Below the pieces are notes generated by a model. The model did not search any database, was not told the origin of the DNA, and saw only the letters and a program-made list of their open reading frames with translations. From positions 3,658,001 through 3,722,000 of the forward strand of contig OZ218953.1 in NCBI GenBank assembly GCA_965112735.1: DNA of 64,000 bases, read 5' to 3'. This document shows positions 23,510 through 34,985 of this stretch, one piece after another. The stretch comes from Phaeosaccion multiseriatum (lineage: Eukaryota > Ochrophyta, other classes). Position numbers and translations under genes: made by a program. How positions within the stretch are numbered: position 1 is the stretch's first letter; each line of letters starts with the position of its first letter.

Positions 23510-25547
23510 TCAGTACCCTCCGACCTTGCTGACGGAGTGGAAGCCCACCGGTTTATTGGCCAAGAAGTTCCCGACCTCCGTCGCGAAAGCTTCCGTGGAC
23601 TCATGGGCGAATGTGGCCGTAACGTCAGCGTTGTGGCTGGAGATGAAGCACCGGTCCTTGTCCAAGTTCCACATGCGGTGCTCCTTAGGCAGGGGTTCGG
23701 TGGTGAACACGTCCAGAGCCACGCCTCGGATGGAGCCCTTCTGCTCCGAAGGGGACCCATGACACATACAGACACGAGGAGGGAAGATGAAACAGGGAAA
23801 GGGAGGTGAGTTCGGTCAGTGGGGTGGTGGACACTTTCCAAGGCCAGCACGGCCAATCGTCCAACCAGCCTGCCTGCCTGCCTGCCTGCCAGCCTGTACG
23901 CTGCTTCAAACTGACCTCTACGGCAGACATGAGTGCCTCCTCGTTGATGAGGGCCCCCCTCCCCACGTTGATGAGCACCGCAGAGGGCTTCATCCTGGCG
24001 ATTTGCCTGGCGCCCACCATACCCCTGTCCGCAGAGGAGGGAGGGAGAGAAGGAATGGTGCCATGAGACAGGAGGGGGAGAGGGACTGACTGACAGACTG
24101 AGTTACTAGATGATTGAGTAACTGAGTGGCTGGTTACTGACCTGCTCTCGTTGGTGAGCGCGGCGGCCACGACAATGTAGTCGCTCTCTTCGAAGAGTTT
24201 GTCGATATCCTCTGCGCCGTACACCTTGTCCGCGATCTGCGACGGCATTGCTTTACGCCTGAGGCCCACAACACGCATCCCGAATGCTCTCGCTGTCAGA
24301 GAGGGATGGGGGGGGAGACGCACGTGAGCTTAGATGAGATAGCGAGAGGGCCATTCGTCTGGAGGGCTTCTTTATCCCCGGAGGCCACCAAGACTTCTAT
24401 CATCATTCTTGTCTTCTCCTCTCTTCCTTTCCTTCCTTCCGTCCTCCCACGCACCCAGTTTGCCCGTCGTTTGTCCAATGTCTCCGAAGCCGACCACGCC
24501 CATGGTGGCTCCCCGCAGCTCGCCAACGTTAAACTTCTCCCACTTCTTGTCCTCCTGGTTGCGCTGCCAGCGCCTCACGTCTTTGGCGAAGTACAGGCAC
24601 GCGAAGAGGCAGTACTCGGCAAGTGTACTGCTGTAGTGACCCCTCGCATTAGTAAGCACCGCCGGATGGGCCTGCAGCTCTACGCAGAGGAAGTGATCGA
24701 CTCCTGCCGAGAGAGAGTGCACCCACCGCAGCCTGTTTGGTGATACAGACAAGGTGTCAGGTGGGGAGGGGGAGATAAAAGACGCGTACCAGTGCGTTCG
24801 AGCAATTCAGAGCTCGCATACCTTGGCATATGGGGAAGTACAGCTGCCATGCAAGCGGCGTCGGCTGAGCACGAGAAGAGCACGTTGGCCTGGCTCAGCT
24901 TGCTCGAGACCTCTGGGTCTGCCCAGTCTGTGTCCTCTGGGGGAAAGATAAAGACAGAGCAGTGGGCCTGGCAAGGGACGACGAAAAGAAAAGAGGCAAG
25001 CACAGACATGAAGAAAGGAGGAGGAGGAGGAGGGGGGGGGGGGGTAAGCAGGAAGCAACTCTTCTGTCTCTTTGCGCGCGAGTGCCGGATCACTGACCGG
25101 GAGGTGGCATAGCGCCGAAAGGAAAGCGCTGTCCGTCCGAGCGAGCACGACAATGTTGGCAATTTTTGCAACCGTATCCTTTGACAAGACGGGAGGGATC
25201 TTCGTCTTGTAGTGGTGGTGCACTGGAGACCCACCGGCAAAGGACCCAGACCCCGTCCCCTTCCTCTCCAGCTCCTTGATTCGGGAGGAGTTCCTTTCCG
25301 GGCCAATTCGGTCAGTCACTTCAAAGTCCTCTGTTACATCTGCCGATGTGGCTGCATCAGCATTCCCTGGAGGCACATTCGTCTCAGCCCCAGTCGTATT
25401 TTCCCCAGGAGGGGAATCCGTCTGAGCACCAGTCTGTCCCTCCAGAGAAACATCCGTCAGAGCCACAGCCATCACCCCCTCCGGAGTGGTATTCGTCTGA
25501 GCCACCGCGTCTGTTCCTGCAGGAGCACTCTCTGCTGCAGCTTTCAT
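23510..25547 (-). CDS. D-isomer-specific 2-hydroxyacid dehydrogenase
   Basis: Oxidises or reduces D-2-hydroxyacids with NAD(P); the substrate cannot be told. Six exons (25547-25098, 24967-24822, 24732-24455, 24292-24142, 24024-23916, 23740-23510) join in frame to about 454 residues. The Rossmann motif GFGDIG is at 280-285, after MGVV. Catalytic residues of the family are present: Arg-364 in INVGRGALIN, Glu-393 in DVFTTEPLP and His-414 in FISSHNAD, where most members have PHIAG. The first 100 residues are low-complexity, rich in Thr/Ala/Pro/Glu, with no clear targeting signal. At 454 residues it is longer than the usual 320-340 because of that N-terminus and a flexible insert. Its start codon lies 156 bp from that of the divergent RTX gene. 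Confidence 0.92.
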
Positions 25548-25703
25548 TGGTGAAATTCGGGATCTCAAGCCTTGCTCCAGGCTTCTTTTGGTGGTGATAC
25601 ACTTACTGGCTCACAAATGCCGTCCCGTTACAGAAATTTTCTCTTTTCTCGGCTTTCTCGTTAGGGGAACCCACACACCGCAAGCAAGGGCAGGAGCGGG
25701 CCC
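25548..25703. promoter_or_regulatory. Short divergent promoter, dehydrogenase / RTX gene
   Basis: Only 156 bp separate the two divergent start codons, so both 5' leaders and the core promoters must lie within it or overlap the coding sequences. It contains an AT-rich patch (AGAAATTTTCTCTTTTC, about 25630-25646). No other element is recognised. Confidence 0.5.
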
Positions 25704-28700
25704 ATGCAAGCACCAAGACCGAAGGTCATGAATGACCATAGCGGAGAGAGCTCCAGGAGTCGGATTCGTCTGCTGTTGCCAGTGGCGCTGCTAATCTCGC
25801 TCTCTGCCCCCGCCGCGGCGTCCACCACGTCCAACAGCTCCCATAGCTCCGGCAGCAGCGGCATGAGCGCCGAGATTCACTTTGGCACCAACAAGACCGA
25901 CACCCTCAGCGGGGGAAGCGACTCCGGCATGGACATTCTCTTTGGGTTAGAGGGGAGTGACAACATCCAAGCAGGAGGCGGGCCCTATAACATGTGAGTG
26001 TCACCACAAGTATGCACCCTGCCTCCCTGCAAGCTCTACGGGCTTCCTCCCACTCATTGACTGATTGAGTGTAAGGCTTGCTTACACTCCCACCTCGTCT
26101 CTCTCAGCGTGTTTGGCGGAGGGGGCGATGATGTGATACAAGGAGGCAATGGCAACGACTACCTCATGGGCAACTCGGGATCTGTAAGTGCCACACGTTG
26201 GCTGATACATGTGCATTCCAACGCGCTGTCCCGTCCGAGGAGAGAAAGTCGAACGTCGCACCCCTCACTTTACATTGCGTCTTCTCTTGCATGTCCATCC
26301 CCTCTTTGTGCTCCTTCACATCTCTGCAGGACTATCTCGCCGGCCACTCCGGCTCTGGTACGTGCTTCTCTCCTCGCTCTTGAGCATACACGCTTGGTGT
26401 TGTGGATTGACCCCGGAGGAGGAATCGCTTGCTTCTTCGATACTCGCCACCACTCCATCGCCACTGTTTCCCCTTCTTTCAACGCCCCTCGTCGATCACA
26501 TACTTACCGCGCTCATGAGCTAAAGCCCTTCTGCCCCCCGCCGCTGGCACTCCTCCGGCTGCTGCGTCTCTTCCTCCTCCATCTTCTCGTGCCCTTCCCC
26601 AGACGTGCTCAATGGAGGAGACGGGACTGACATTCTCAGTGGTCAGGGCGGAGACGGTGAGTGAAGGAAATGTGCTTCTTACGGAGGGCAGAGGAGGGCT
26701 GCTCAGGCATGGCATTAACCACAGCTACCGGGGTCAATGTGCCTCAACCCTGGCTCCATTCGTCGCCACCATGTGCTGCTTCCGCTCCTCCTCTCGCTAT
26801 CTCACACAGACGTACTCGTCGGCGGTGCTGGCTACGACTATCTCCATGGAGGCAGCGGTGACGGTGAGTGAGCACGCGACAGAGCCTCGCTGGGTATAGC
26901 CTTGTTTGGCATGTGTAGGCCCGAGCTACTTCCCTTGGCTTGTGGGCGAGTCGCCTGCTGACCTGCGGCAGTGCGTGCAGCTGCAAAGGACCTGACACCC
27001 TCTACTGCAGTGGAGTGCAAGTCGGCTCATTCTGTATCCCCCTGCGTGTGCGGTCCTCGTGCCTGTTCCTGCGAGCAGATGTTTTGCTGGGCGGTGCCGG
27101 CCATGATCGGCTGTACGGTAGTGAAGGAGCAGGTGAGAGAGGAGCGCTTCCGAGCAGAAGAGGAGGAGGAAGAGCCGCGGTGGACATCAGAGGGTGTAGT
27201 AACGAGCCGTTTGTTCTTGCTCTGTAGGGCATGGTGCTCTCTCTGTCCTAAGCGTCTCTTACTCACACGTCCTCCCTGCTCCTCCGTGCTCCTCCCTGCT
27301 CCAGACATCTTCGTGCTGACGGCGGCCATCATCAACTCCGCCACTACCTTCTCGTCGGTAAGGAGCTTACAGCAGAGAAAGCCCAACACCGCTTGCAGTG
27401 CCCAACCTTGCACGCGCCATGCTCCTCCGGCCTCACTCGGCTCACTCTGCTTACCGCATACCCGGCTTCTGCCTCCTCCCCACGCTCTTTCCTCTCTCGC
27501 TCCGACCGCTCTACGCTGTCTCAGGCGCCGAACTATATTCAAGACTTCGACATGGCGGAAGGAGACTTGCTCTGTCTGCCCGAGGGAAGCACCTTCAACG
27601 ACCTCACAACTACGTTCACCCCGTCCGACTGGGGAATTAATGTACTCGACGCAAACGGCAAGGAGCTGGCCGTCCTGGTGGGCGAGCATCGCTTCCCCTC
27701 CTCTGCGGCCTTCATAAACTGCACCAGCATGCTCCAAGAGCTCCCGCTGGGGGACTACTCGAGCCTGCCCTCCGACTTCGCAGGCTTCGGCGAGAGCAAT
27801 CGCTCCACGACCTATGGCAGCTGGTCCACTTCGTACAACGGAAGCCACTGGAGCAGCACTCACAACTGGACGCCAAGCTACCCCTCCTCGTACAACACGA
27901 CCACGAGCAGCAGTAGTAGCAGCAGCAGCAGCAGCATGAGCGCCGAGATTCACTTTGGCACCAACAAGAGCGACACCCTCAGCGGGGGAAGCGACTCCGG
28001 CATGGACATCCTCTATGGGTTAGAGGGGAATGACAACATCACAGCAGGAGGCGGGCTCTATAACATGTGAGTGTCACCACAAGTATGCACCCTGCCTCCC
28101 TGCAAGCTCTACGGGCTTCCTCCCACTCATTGACTGATTGATTGTATGGCTTGCTTGCACTCCCACCTCGTCTCTCTCAGCGTGTTTGGCGGAGGGGGCA
28201 ATGATATGATACAAGGAGGCGATGGCAACGACTACCTCATGGGCAACTCGGGATTTGTAAGTGCCACACGTTGGCCTTGCACGCGATAGCTGTGCATTCC
28301 TACGCACTGTGCAGTCCGAGAAGAGACACGCGAACGTCGCACCCCTCACTTTACATTGCGTCTTCTCTTGCATGTCCATCCCCTCTTTGTGCTACTTCAC
28401 ATCACTGCAGGACGTTATCTCCGGCCACTCCGGCACTGGTACGTGCTTCTCTCCTCGCTCTTGAGCATGCAGACTTGGTGTTGTGGATTACCCCCGGGGG
28501 AGGAATCTCTTGCTTCTTCGATACTCGCCACCACTCCATCGCCACTGTTTCCCATTCTTTCAACACCACTCGTCAGTCTCCTCGCCGATCACATGCGTAC
28601 CGCTCTTGAGCTGAAGCCCTTCTGCCCCCCGCCGCTGGTACTCCTCCGGCTGCTGCGTCTCTTCCTCCTCCATCTTCTCGTGCCCTTCCCCAGACGTACT

Positions 28701-31700
28701 CAATGGAGGAGACGGGAGTGACTTTCTCAAGGGTCAGGAGGGAGATGGTAAGTGAAGGAAATGTGCTTCTTACGGAGGGCAGAGGAGGGCTGCTCAGGCA
28801 TGGCATCGACCACAGCTACCGGGGTCAATGTGCCTCAACCCTGGCTCCATTCGTCGCCACCATGTGCTGCTTCCGCTCCTCCTCTCGCTATCTCACACAG
28901 ACGTACTCGTCGGCGGTGCTGGCTACGACTATCTCCATGGAGGCAGCGGTGACGGTGAGTGAGCACGCGACAGAGCCTCGCTGGGTATAGCCTTGTTTGG
29001 CATGTGTAGGCCCGAGCTACTTCCCTTGGCTTGTGGGCGAGTCGCCTGCTGACCTGCGGCAGTGCGTGCAGCTGCAAAGGACCTGACACCCTCTACTGCA
29101 GTGGAGTGCAAGTCGGCTCATTCTGTATCCCCCTGCGTGTGCGGTCCTCGTGCCTGTTCCTGCGAGCAGATGTTTTGCTGGGCGGTGCCGGCCATGATCG
29201 GCTGTACGGTAGTGAAGGAGCAGGTGAGAGAGGAGCGCTTCTGAGCAGAAGAGGGGGAGGAAGAGCCGCGGTGGACATCAGAGGGTGTAGTAACGAGCCG
29301 TTTGTTCTTGCTCTGTAGGGCATGGTGCTCTCTCTGTCCTAAGCGTCTCTTACTCACACGTCCTCCCTGCTCCTCCGTGCTCCTCCCTGCTCCAGACATC
29401 TTCGTGCTGACGGCGGCCATCACCAACTCCGCCACTACCTTCTCGTCGGTAAGGAGCTTACAGCAGAGAAAGCCCAACACCGCTTGCAGTGCCCAACCTT
29501 GCACGCGCCATGCTCCTCCGGCCTCACTCGGCTCACTCTGCTTACCGCATACCCGGCTTCTGCCTCCTCCCCACGCTCTTTCCTCTCTCGCTCCGACCGC
29601 TCTACGCTGTCTCAGGCGCCGAACTATATTCAAGACTTCGACATGGCGGAAGGAGACTTGCTCTGTCTGCCCGAGGGAAGCACCTTCAACGACCTCACAA
29701 CTACGTTCACCCCGTCCGACTGGGGAATTAATGTACTCGACGCAAACGGCAAGGAGCTGGCCGTCCTGGTGGGCGAGCATCGCCTCCCCTCCTCTGCGGC
29801 CTTCATAAACTGCACCAGCATGCTCCAAGAGCTCCTGCTGGGGGAATACTCGAGCCTGCCCTCCGACTTCGCAGGCTTCGGCGAGAGCAATCGCTCCACG
29901 ACCTATGGCAGCTGGTCCACTTCGTACAACGGAAGCCACTGGAGCAGCACTTACAACTGGACGCCAAGCTACCCCTCCTCGTACAACACGACCACGAGCA
30001 GCAGTAGTAGTAGCAGCAGCAGCATGACCTCCACCACGAGCACCTACAATGAGTCCTCCACGACGTCCTCCCCGTCCTTCACAGCCCCTTGGACCCCAAC
30101 CATCCCCACCACCTACAACATGACAACATACACCACCAGCACGTACAACAGCACCAGCAGTAGCACCAGCACTCACAACTGGACGCCAAGCTACCCCTCC
30201 ACGTACAGCAGCTCCCATAGCTCCGGCAGCAGCGGCATGAGCGCCGAGATTCACTTTGGCACCAACGAGAGCGACACCCTGAGCGGGGGAAGCGACTCCG
30301 GCATGGACATCCTCTATGGGTTAGAGGGGAGTGACAGCATCAACGCAGGGGACGGGCCCTACAACATGTGAGTGTCACCACAAGTATGCATCCTGCCTCC
30401 CTGCAAGCTCTACGGGCTTCCTCCCACTCATTGACTGATTGTATGGCTTGCTTACACTCCCACCTCGTCTCTCTCAGCGTGTTTGGCGGAGGGGGCAATG
30501 ATGTGATACAAGGAGGCGATGGCAACGACTACCTCATGGGCAACTCGGGATCTGTAAGTGCCACACGTTGGCTGCAGTGCACGTGATACCTGTGCATTCC
30601 AACGCGCTGTCCCGTCCGAGGAGAGAAAGTCAAACGTCGCACCCCTCACTTTATATTGCGTCTTCTCTTGCGTGTCCATCCCCTCTTTGTGCTCCTTCAC
30701 ATCTCTGCAGGACTATCTCGCCGGCCACTCCGGCTCTGGTACGTGCTTCTCTCCTCGCTCATGAGCATACACGCTTGGTGTTGTGGATGGACCCCGGGGG
30801 AGGAATCGCTTGCTTCTTCGATACGGGCCACCACTCCATCGCCACTGTTTCCCCTTCTTTCAACGCCCCTCGTCTCACCCCTCGTCGATCACATACTTAC
30901 CGCTCATGAGCTAAAGCAAAGCTTTTCTGCCCCCCGCCGCTGGCACTCCTCCGGCTGCTGCGTCTCTTCCTCCTCCATCTTCTCGTGCCCATTCCCAGAC
31001 GTGCTCAATGGAGGAGACGGGACTGACACTCTCAGTGGTCAGGGCGGAGACGGTGAGTGAAGACAATGTGCTTCCTACGGAGGGCAGAGGAGGGCTGCTC
31101 AGGCATGGCATTAACCACAGCTACCGGGGTCAATGTGCCTCAACCCTTGCTCCTTCTGTGGCCACCACTTGCTGCTTCCCCTCCTCCTCTCGCTATCTCA
31201 CACAGACGTACTCGTCGGCGGTCCTGGCTCGGATCGTCTCTATGGAGGCAGCGGTGACGGTGAGTGAGCACGCGACAGAGCCTCGCTGGGTTTAGCCTCG
31301 TTTGGTATGTGTAGGCCCGAGCTACTTCCCTTGGCTTGTGGGCGAGTCGCCGGCTGACCTGCGGCAGTACGTGCAGCTGCAAAGGACCTGACACCCTCTA
31401 CTGTAGTGGAGTGCAAGTCGGCTCATTCTGTACCCCTCTGTGTGTGCGGCCCTCGTGCCTCTTCCTACGAGCAGATGTCTTGCTGGGCGGTGCCGGCTAT
31501 GATAGTCTGTACGGCAGTGAAGGAGCAGGTGAGAGAGGGGCGCTTCCGAGCAGAAGAAGGCGAGAAAGAGCCGCGGTGGATATCACAGGGTGTAGTAACG
31601 AGCCTTTTGTTCTTGCTCTGTAGGGCATGGTGCTCTCTCTGTCCTAAGCGTCTCTTACTCACACGTCCTCCCTGCTCCTCCGTGCTCCTCCCTGCTCCAG

Positions 31701-33273
31701 ACATCTTCGTGCTGACGGCGGCCATCACCAACTCCACCTCTACCAGCTCGAGGGTAAGAAGGAGCCCAAAGCAGAGAAAGCCCAACACCGCTTGAAGTGC
31801 CCAACCTTGCACGCGCCATGCTCCTCCGGCCTCACTCGGCTCACTCTGCTTACCGCATACCCGGCTTCTGCCTCCTCCCCACGCTCTTTCCTCTCTCGCT
31901 CCGACCGCTCTACGCTGTCTCAGGCGCCGAACTATATTCAAGACTTCAACATGACGGAAGGAGACTTGCTCTGTCTGCCCGAAGGAAGCACCTTCAACGA
32001 TCTCACAACTGCGACTGCCTTGACCGGGACCAACGATGTGCTCGTACGCGACGCAAACGGCAAGAAGCTGGCTTGGGTGAAGGACCACACTCACCTCACC
32101 TCTGCGGCCTTCATGAACTGCACCAGCATGCTCCAAGAGCTCCTGCTGGGGGAATACTCGAGCCTGCCCTCCGACTTCGCAGGCTTCGGCGAGAGCAATC
32201 GCTCCACGACCTATGGCAGCTGGTCCACTTCGTACAACGGAAGCCACTGGAGCAGCACTCACAACTGGACGCCAAGCTACCCCTCCTCGTACAACACGAC
32301 CACGAGCAGCAGTAGTAGTAGCAGCAGCAGCATGACCTCCACCACGAGCACCTACAATGAGTCCTCCACGACGTCCTCCCCGTCCTTCACAGCCCCTTGG
32401 ACCCCAACCATCCCCACCACCTACAACATGACAACATACACCACCAGCACGTACAACAGCACCAGCAGTAGCACCAGCACCAGCACCAGCACCAGCACCA
32501 GCACCAGCACCAGCAGCAGCACCACCACCACCACCAGCACCAGCACCACTCCAGCACCAACGCCCGCACCTATCCCCGCCACCCCAGCGCCCACCCTTGC
32601 CCCAGTGGCTCCTGCGCCAACGCCTGTCCCGGTCCTTCTTACCCCAGCACCGACGCCTGCTCCCGTCGCAACCACCCCCCCGCCAACGCGCAAAGTCCCC
32701 GTGTGGGTCAAACCAACGCCCGCCCCTACCGCGCCCAAGCCAACCTTCGCACCCACGCCTGCCCCCACCACTGCCCCGACCGCCGCCCCGACTGTGAAAC
32801 GGACGAGGGCTCCCACCATGGCCCCGACTCCCGCGCCGACGAGTGCGGCTCCGACGCCGGCGCCCACAGCAATTCGGAGGTGCATCTGCACGTGCACAGA
32901 GCAGGGTGAGTTCGGCGATAGTGGGGTAAGAGTGGGGTCGTGGGGCGGGAGTGACTTCCCTGCGTGGCTGTGGCTGTGGCTGTGGCTGTGGCTGTGGCTG
33001 TGGCTGTGGCTGTGGCTGTCGCTGGGCTATGCCTGGGCTGTGGCCGGGGCTCACTGTCTGCTATGTATGCCTTTGGGTCGTATCGACTATGAGCTTTCCC
33101 TCCCCTCGGGCCCGCCCCCGGTGTGGCACCGCTTGCTCGGACGCAGAAGTCCGCCGTGCCCTTTCACCATTGATCACCTTCCTCCACCCTCTGACTCAAC
33201 CTGTCCAATCCCCCATTCACCACCCTCCTCCGCCCTCTGACTTAATCTCTGCAATCCCATCGACTTGCTTGCT

Positions 33274-33305
<32 letters not shown>

Positions 33306-33920
33306 TCTCTCTCTCTCTCGCACTCACTCACACACACACACACAGGCGGCTGCTCTTGCCGATGCGGCCCCCCTCCGACACGTCTCCGCCGTCTGGCCCC
33401 TCGCACCCGCCTCTCCAGCCCCCGACACGCGCACGTGACGCTCACGACCCTCGTAGGGGCCGAGTCCATCACCAAAGAGGACTTCACCGAGGAGGCACAG
33501 GAGCACTTCTGCTGCGTCATTGCCAACGTCATTTCGGGGGTGCCGGGCGTGGATGTCGCTCTTCCTGCCCCTGCCCCTGCCCTTGCTCCTTCTAGTGGCA
33601 GGCTCGAGAGAGTCAGCAGTGAGGAGGAGGCCCTTCTAGTAGGGGAGGAGGAGGAGGAGGAAGAGGAGGCGACGATGAGCGTGAAGGTGATCGGGGTGGA
33701 CGAGCTCGAGGCGGACTACGTAACGCCCGAGGGGCAGCTCCTGTCGCAAGGATGGTTGCTCATGGTGAGCTTCGACGTGTTGGATCTGCCTGGAGAGGAC
33801 GACATAGACGAGGCCGTGAGCGACGAAGTGGTGGCGTCGATCCGCTTAGCCGAGGAGGACGGATCGTTGGCCGCAGAGCTCGAGGCGGAGGTTATTCGAG
33901 ACATGAGGACCGCCCTGTGA
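25704..33920 (+). CDS. Secreted RTX (calcium-binding beta-roll) repeat protein with mucin-like linkers
   Basis: There are 23 exons: 25704-25993, 26108-26183, 26330-26357, 26603-26656, 26810-26863, 27079-27132, 27305-27357, 27525-28066, 28181-28256, 28411-28438, 28694-28747, 28901-28954, 29170-29223, 29396-29448, 29616-30367, 30478-30553, 30711-30738, 30999-31052, 31206-31259, 31475-31528, 31701-31753, 31924-32905, 33346-33920. They read in frame throughout, about 1,365 residues. A signal peptide (LLLPVALLISLSAPAAA) starts the chain; ATG 25728 is an alternative start. Three cassettes each carry RTX nonapeptides (GGxGxDxLx, e.g. GGNGNDYLMG) and a capping segment (DIFVLTAA, then NYIQDF). Ser/Thr/Tyr-rich linkers with Asn-X-Ser/Thr sites follow, then a Pro-Ala-Thr stalk, a Cys motif (RCICTCTEQGGCSCRC) across the last splice, and an acidic C-terminal domain I do not recognise. 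I infer a surface or extracellular calcium-dependent adhesive or wall protein. Nothing indicates a toxin. Confidence 0.88.
25863..27935 (+). repeat. RTX cassette 1 of 3
   Basis: A 2,073-bp unit from the ATGAGCGCCGAGATTCAC block to its next copy at 27936. It contains six short exons, their introns and most of exon 8. Exons and introns alike are nearly identical to cassette 2, so this is a genomic tandem duplication and not convergent repeat evolution. Confidence 0.93.
27936..30236 (+). repeat. RTX cassette 2 of 3
   Basis: A 2,301-bp unit. Its early introns are almost identical to cassette 1. The terminal exon (29616-30367) carries an extra Ser/Thr-rich linker shared with cassette 3, and it ends in the SSHSSGSSG string otherwise found in exon 1. 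The copy is therefore a mosaic. Confidence 0.93.
30237..32330 (+). repeat. RTX cassette 3 of 3
   Basis: The last copy is the most diverged in its coding exons (for example the 31924 exon replaces the TPSDWGIN stretch), with introns still clearly homologous. It runs into the mucin-like stalk instead of another beta-roll. Confidence 0.9.
32962..33020 (+). repeat. GTGGCT hexanucleotide repeat in the last RTX intron
   Basis: About nine tandem copies of GTGGCT inside intron 22 (32906-33345). The same intron ends in TC and CA runs next to the acceptor. Confidence 0.88.
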
Positions 33921-34985
33921 GCAGCCTTCGGTGAAGAGCCGAACTGCCCTGGATTGGTTGATTGACTTGGTTGGTGGATTGGTGGATTGGTTGATTGATT
34001 GATTGGTTGGATATCCATTGTGGTTTGGATTGGCCCAGGGAGGGGCACCACCCCAGCGATGACTCGTGTGTATAAATATTTGTGCTATGTGTGTTCCTTG
34101 TCTTTATGTGCTTCATTATTATTGGTGTTTAGTATTAGGGTAGATGTACGCAACCCCCAATTTTGCCTGCTGTGTGAGAAAGAAGAGTGTGTGTGAGTGA
34201 GAAGTGTTGTGTGACCATGTGTATGTGCAGTGCGTGTGTGCTAAAGAGAGAAGTTCCCGTTCGCTGTTGTCGGCCCCAGCCTCCTGCGGGGACATACGAT
34301 ACAATGCCTGACAGAGCCTTCGTAGCAGACGCCTTGGAGAGGCCTCAATTTAGAAATGAAACAAATAAGGTTGATGAACTGATGATGAGTTGTGAGTGTC
34401 ACTGCGTAAGTGTTGTGGTGGGTTTAAGGCACCCTCCCCAGGAGGGTCCTGACACCCCGAGTACAGCAGTTTTCAGTTGCAGCTTCGTGGCGCACAGGAG
34501 GCGCTCCTCCTCCCCTCCAAGGTGTCAGGACCCCCCTGACAGATGAGCCGAAGTGCCCTCCCCTGCCTCGCCCCCCACCTTGTAAGAGCGGAGAAGTCAG
34601 TTTTCTCCTAGTCTAGTCGTTAGTTTAGTTCGTGTAGCTGTATTGCTACCTCTGCCCTGCCTCCGCTCCTGCCCGCTGTGGCCGGTACCCGCTGGCTGGT
34701 GGTGCAGCTATGGCTGTTGCATTGGGTGTGAGTGCTGCGCTCTCCCTTTGTCGTGCACGTCAGAGGCCCCTGCTTCCCTCTGTTCGCCCTCCGACTTCGC
34801 TCAGGCAGCGCCCTGCCCTTGGTAGCTCCTCTACTCGCACTATCGCATCAATCGCCACAAACAATCTGTAAGTATCCTTGGGGTTAGACAACCACCTCCC
34901 CTTCTCCCCCCAAGAGCCTCCCTCCCACCTCTTATCTCCTCTCCTCTCTCTCCCCTAACCCTCTCCCACCCCCCCTCCAGCAGTC
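33921..34985. other. Intergenic spacer between convergent RTX and ALG9 genes
   Basis: No gene is supported. It contains a GATTGGTTG-type repeat (33950-34015), probably 3' untranslated sequence of the RTX gene, an inverted repeat (34444-34456 with 34521-34533) and a 54-codon plus-strand frame at 34711 that ends at a good GTAAGT donor. These are treated under findings. Confidence 0.55.
34444..34533. repeat. Inverted repeat with about 64-base loop
   Basis: GGGTCCTGACACC at 34444-34456 is the exact reverse complement of GGTGTCAGGACCC at 34521-34533, and the match extends three more bases with one mismatch. It could form a stem-loop or be the remnant of a small element. Confidence 0.75.

Noticed and set aside
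25863-32330. RTX repeats as evidence of a toxin
   Set aside because: The repeats are only calcium-binding beta-roll modules. There is no acylation, pore-forming or protease domain, and the protein has a eukaryotic signal peptide and mucin-like stalk.
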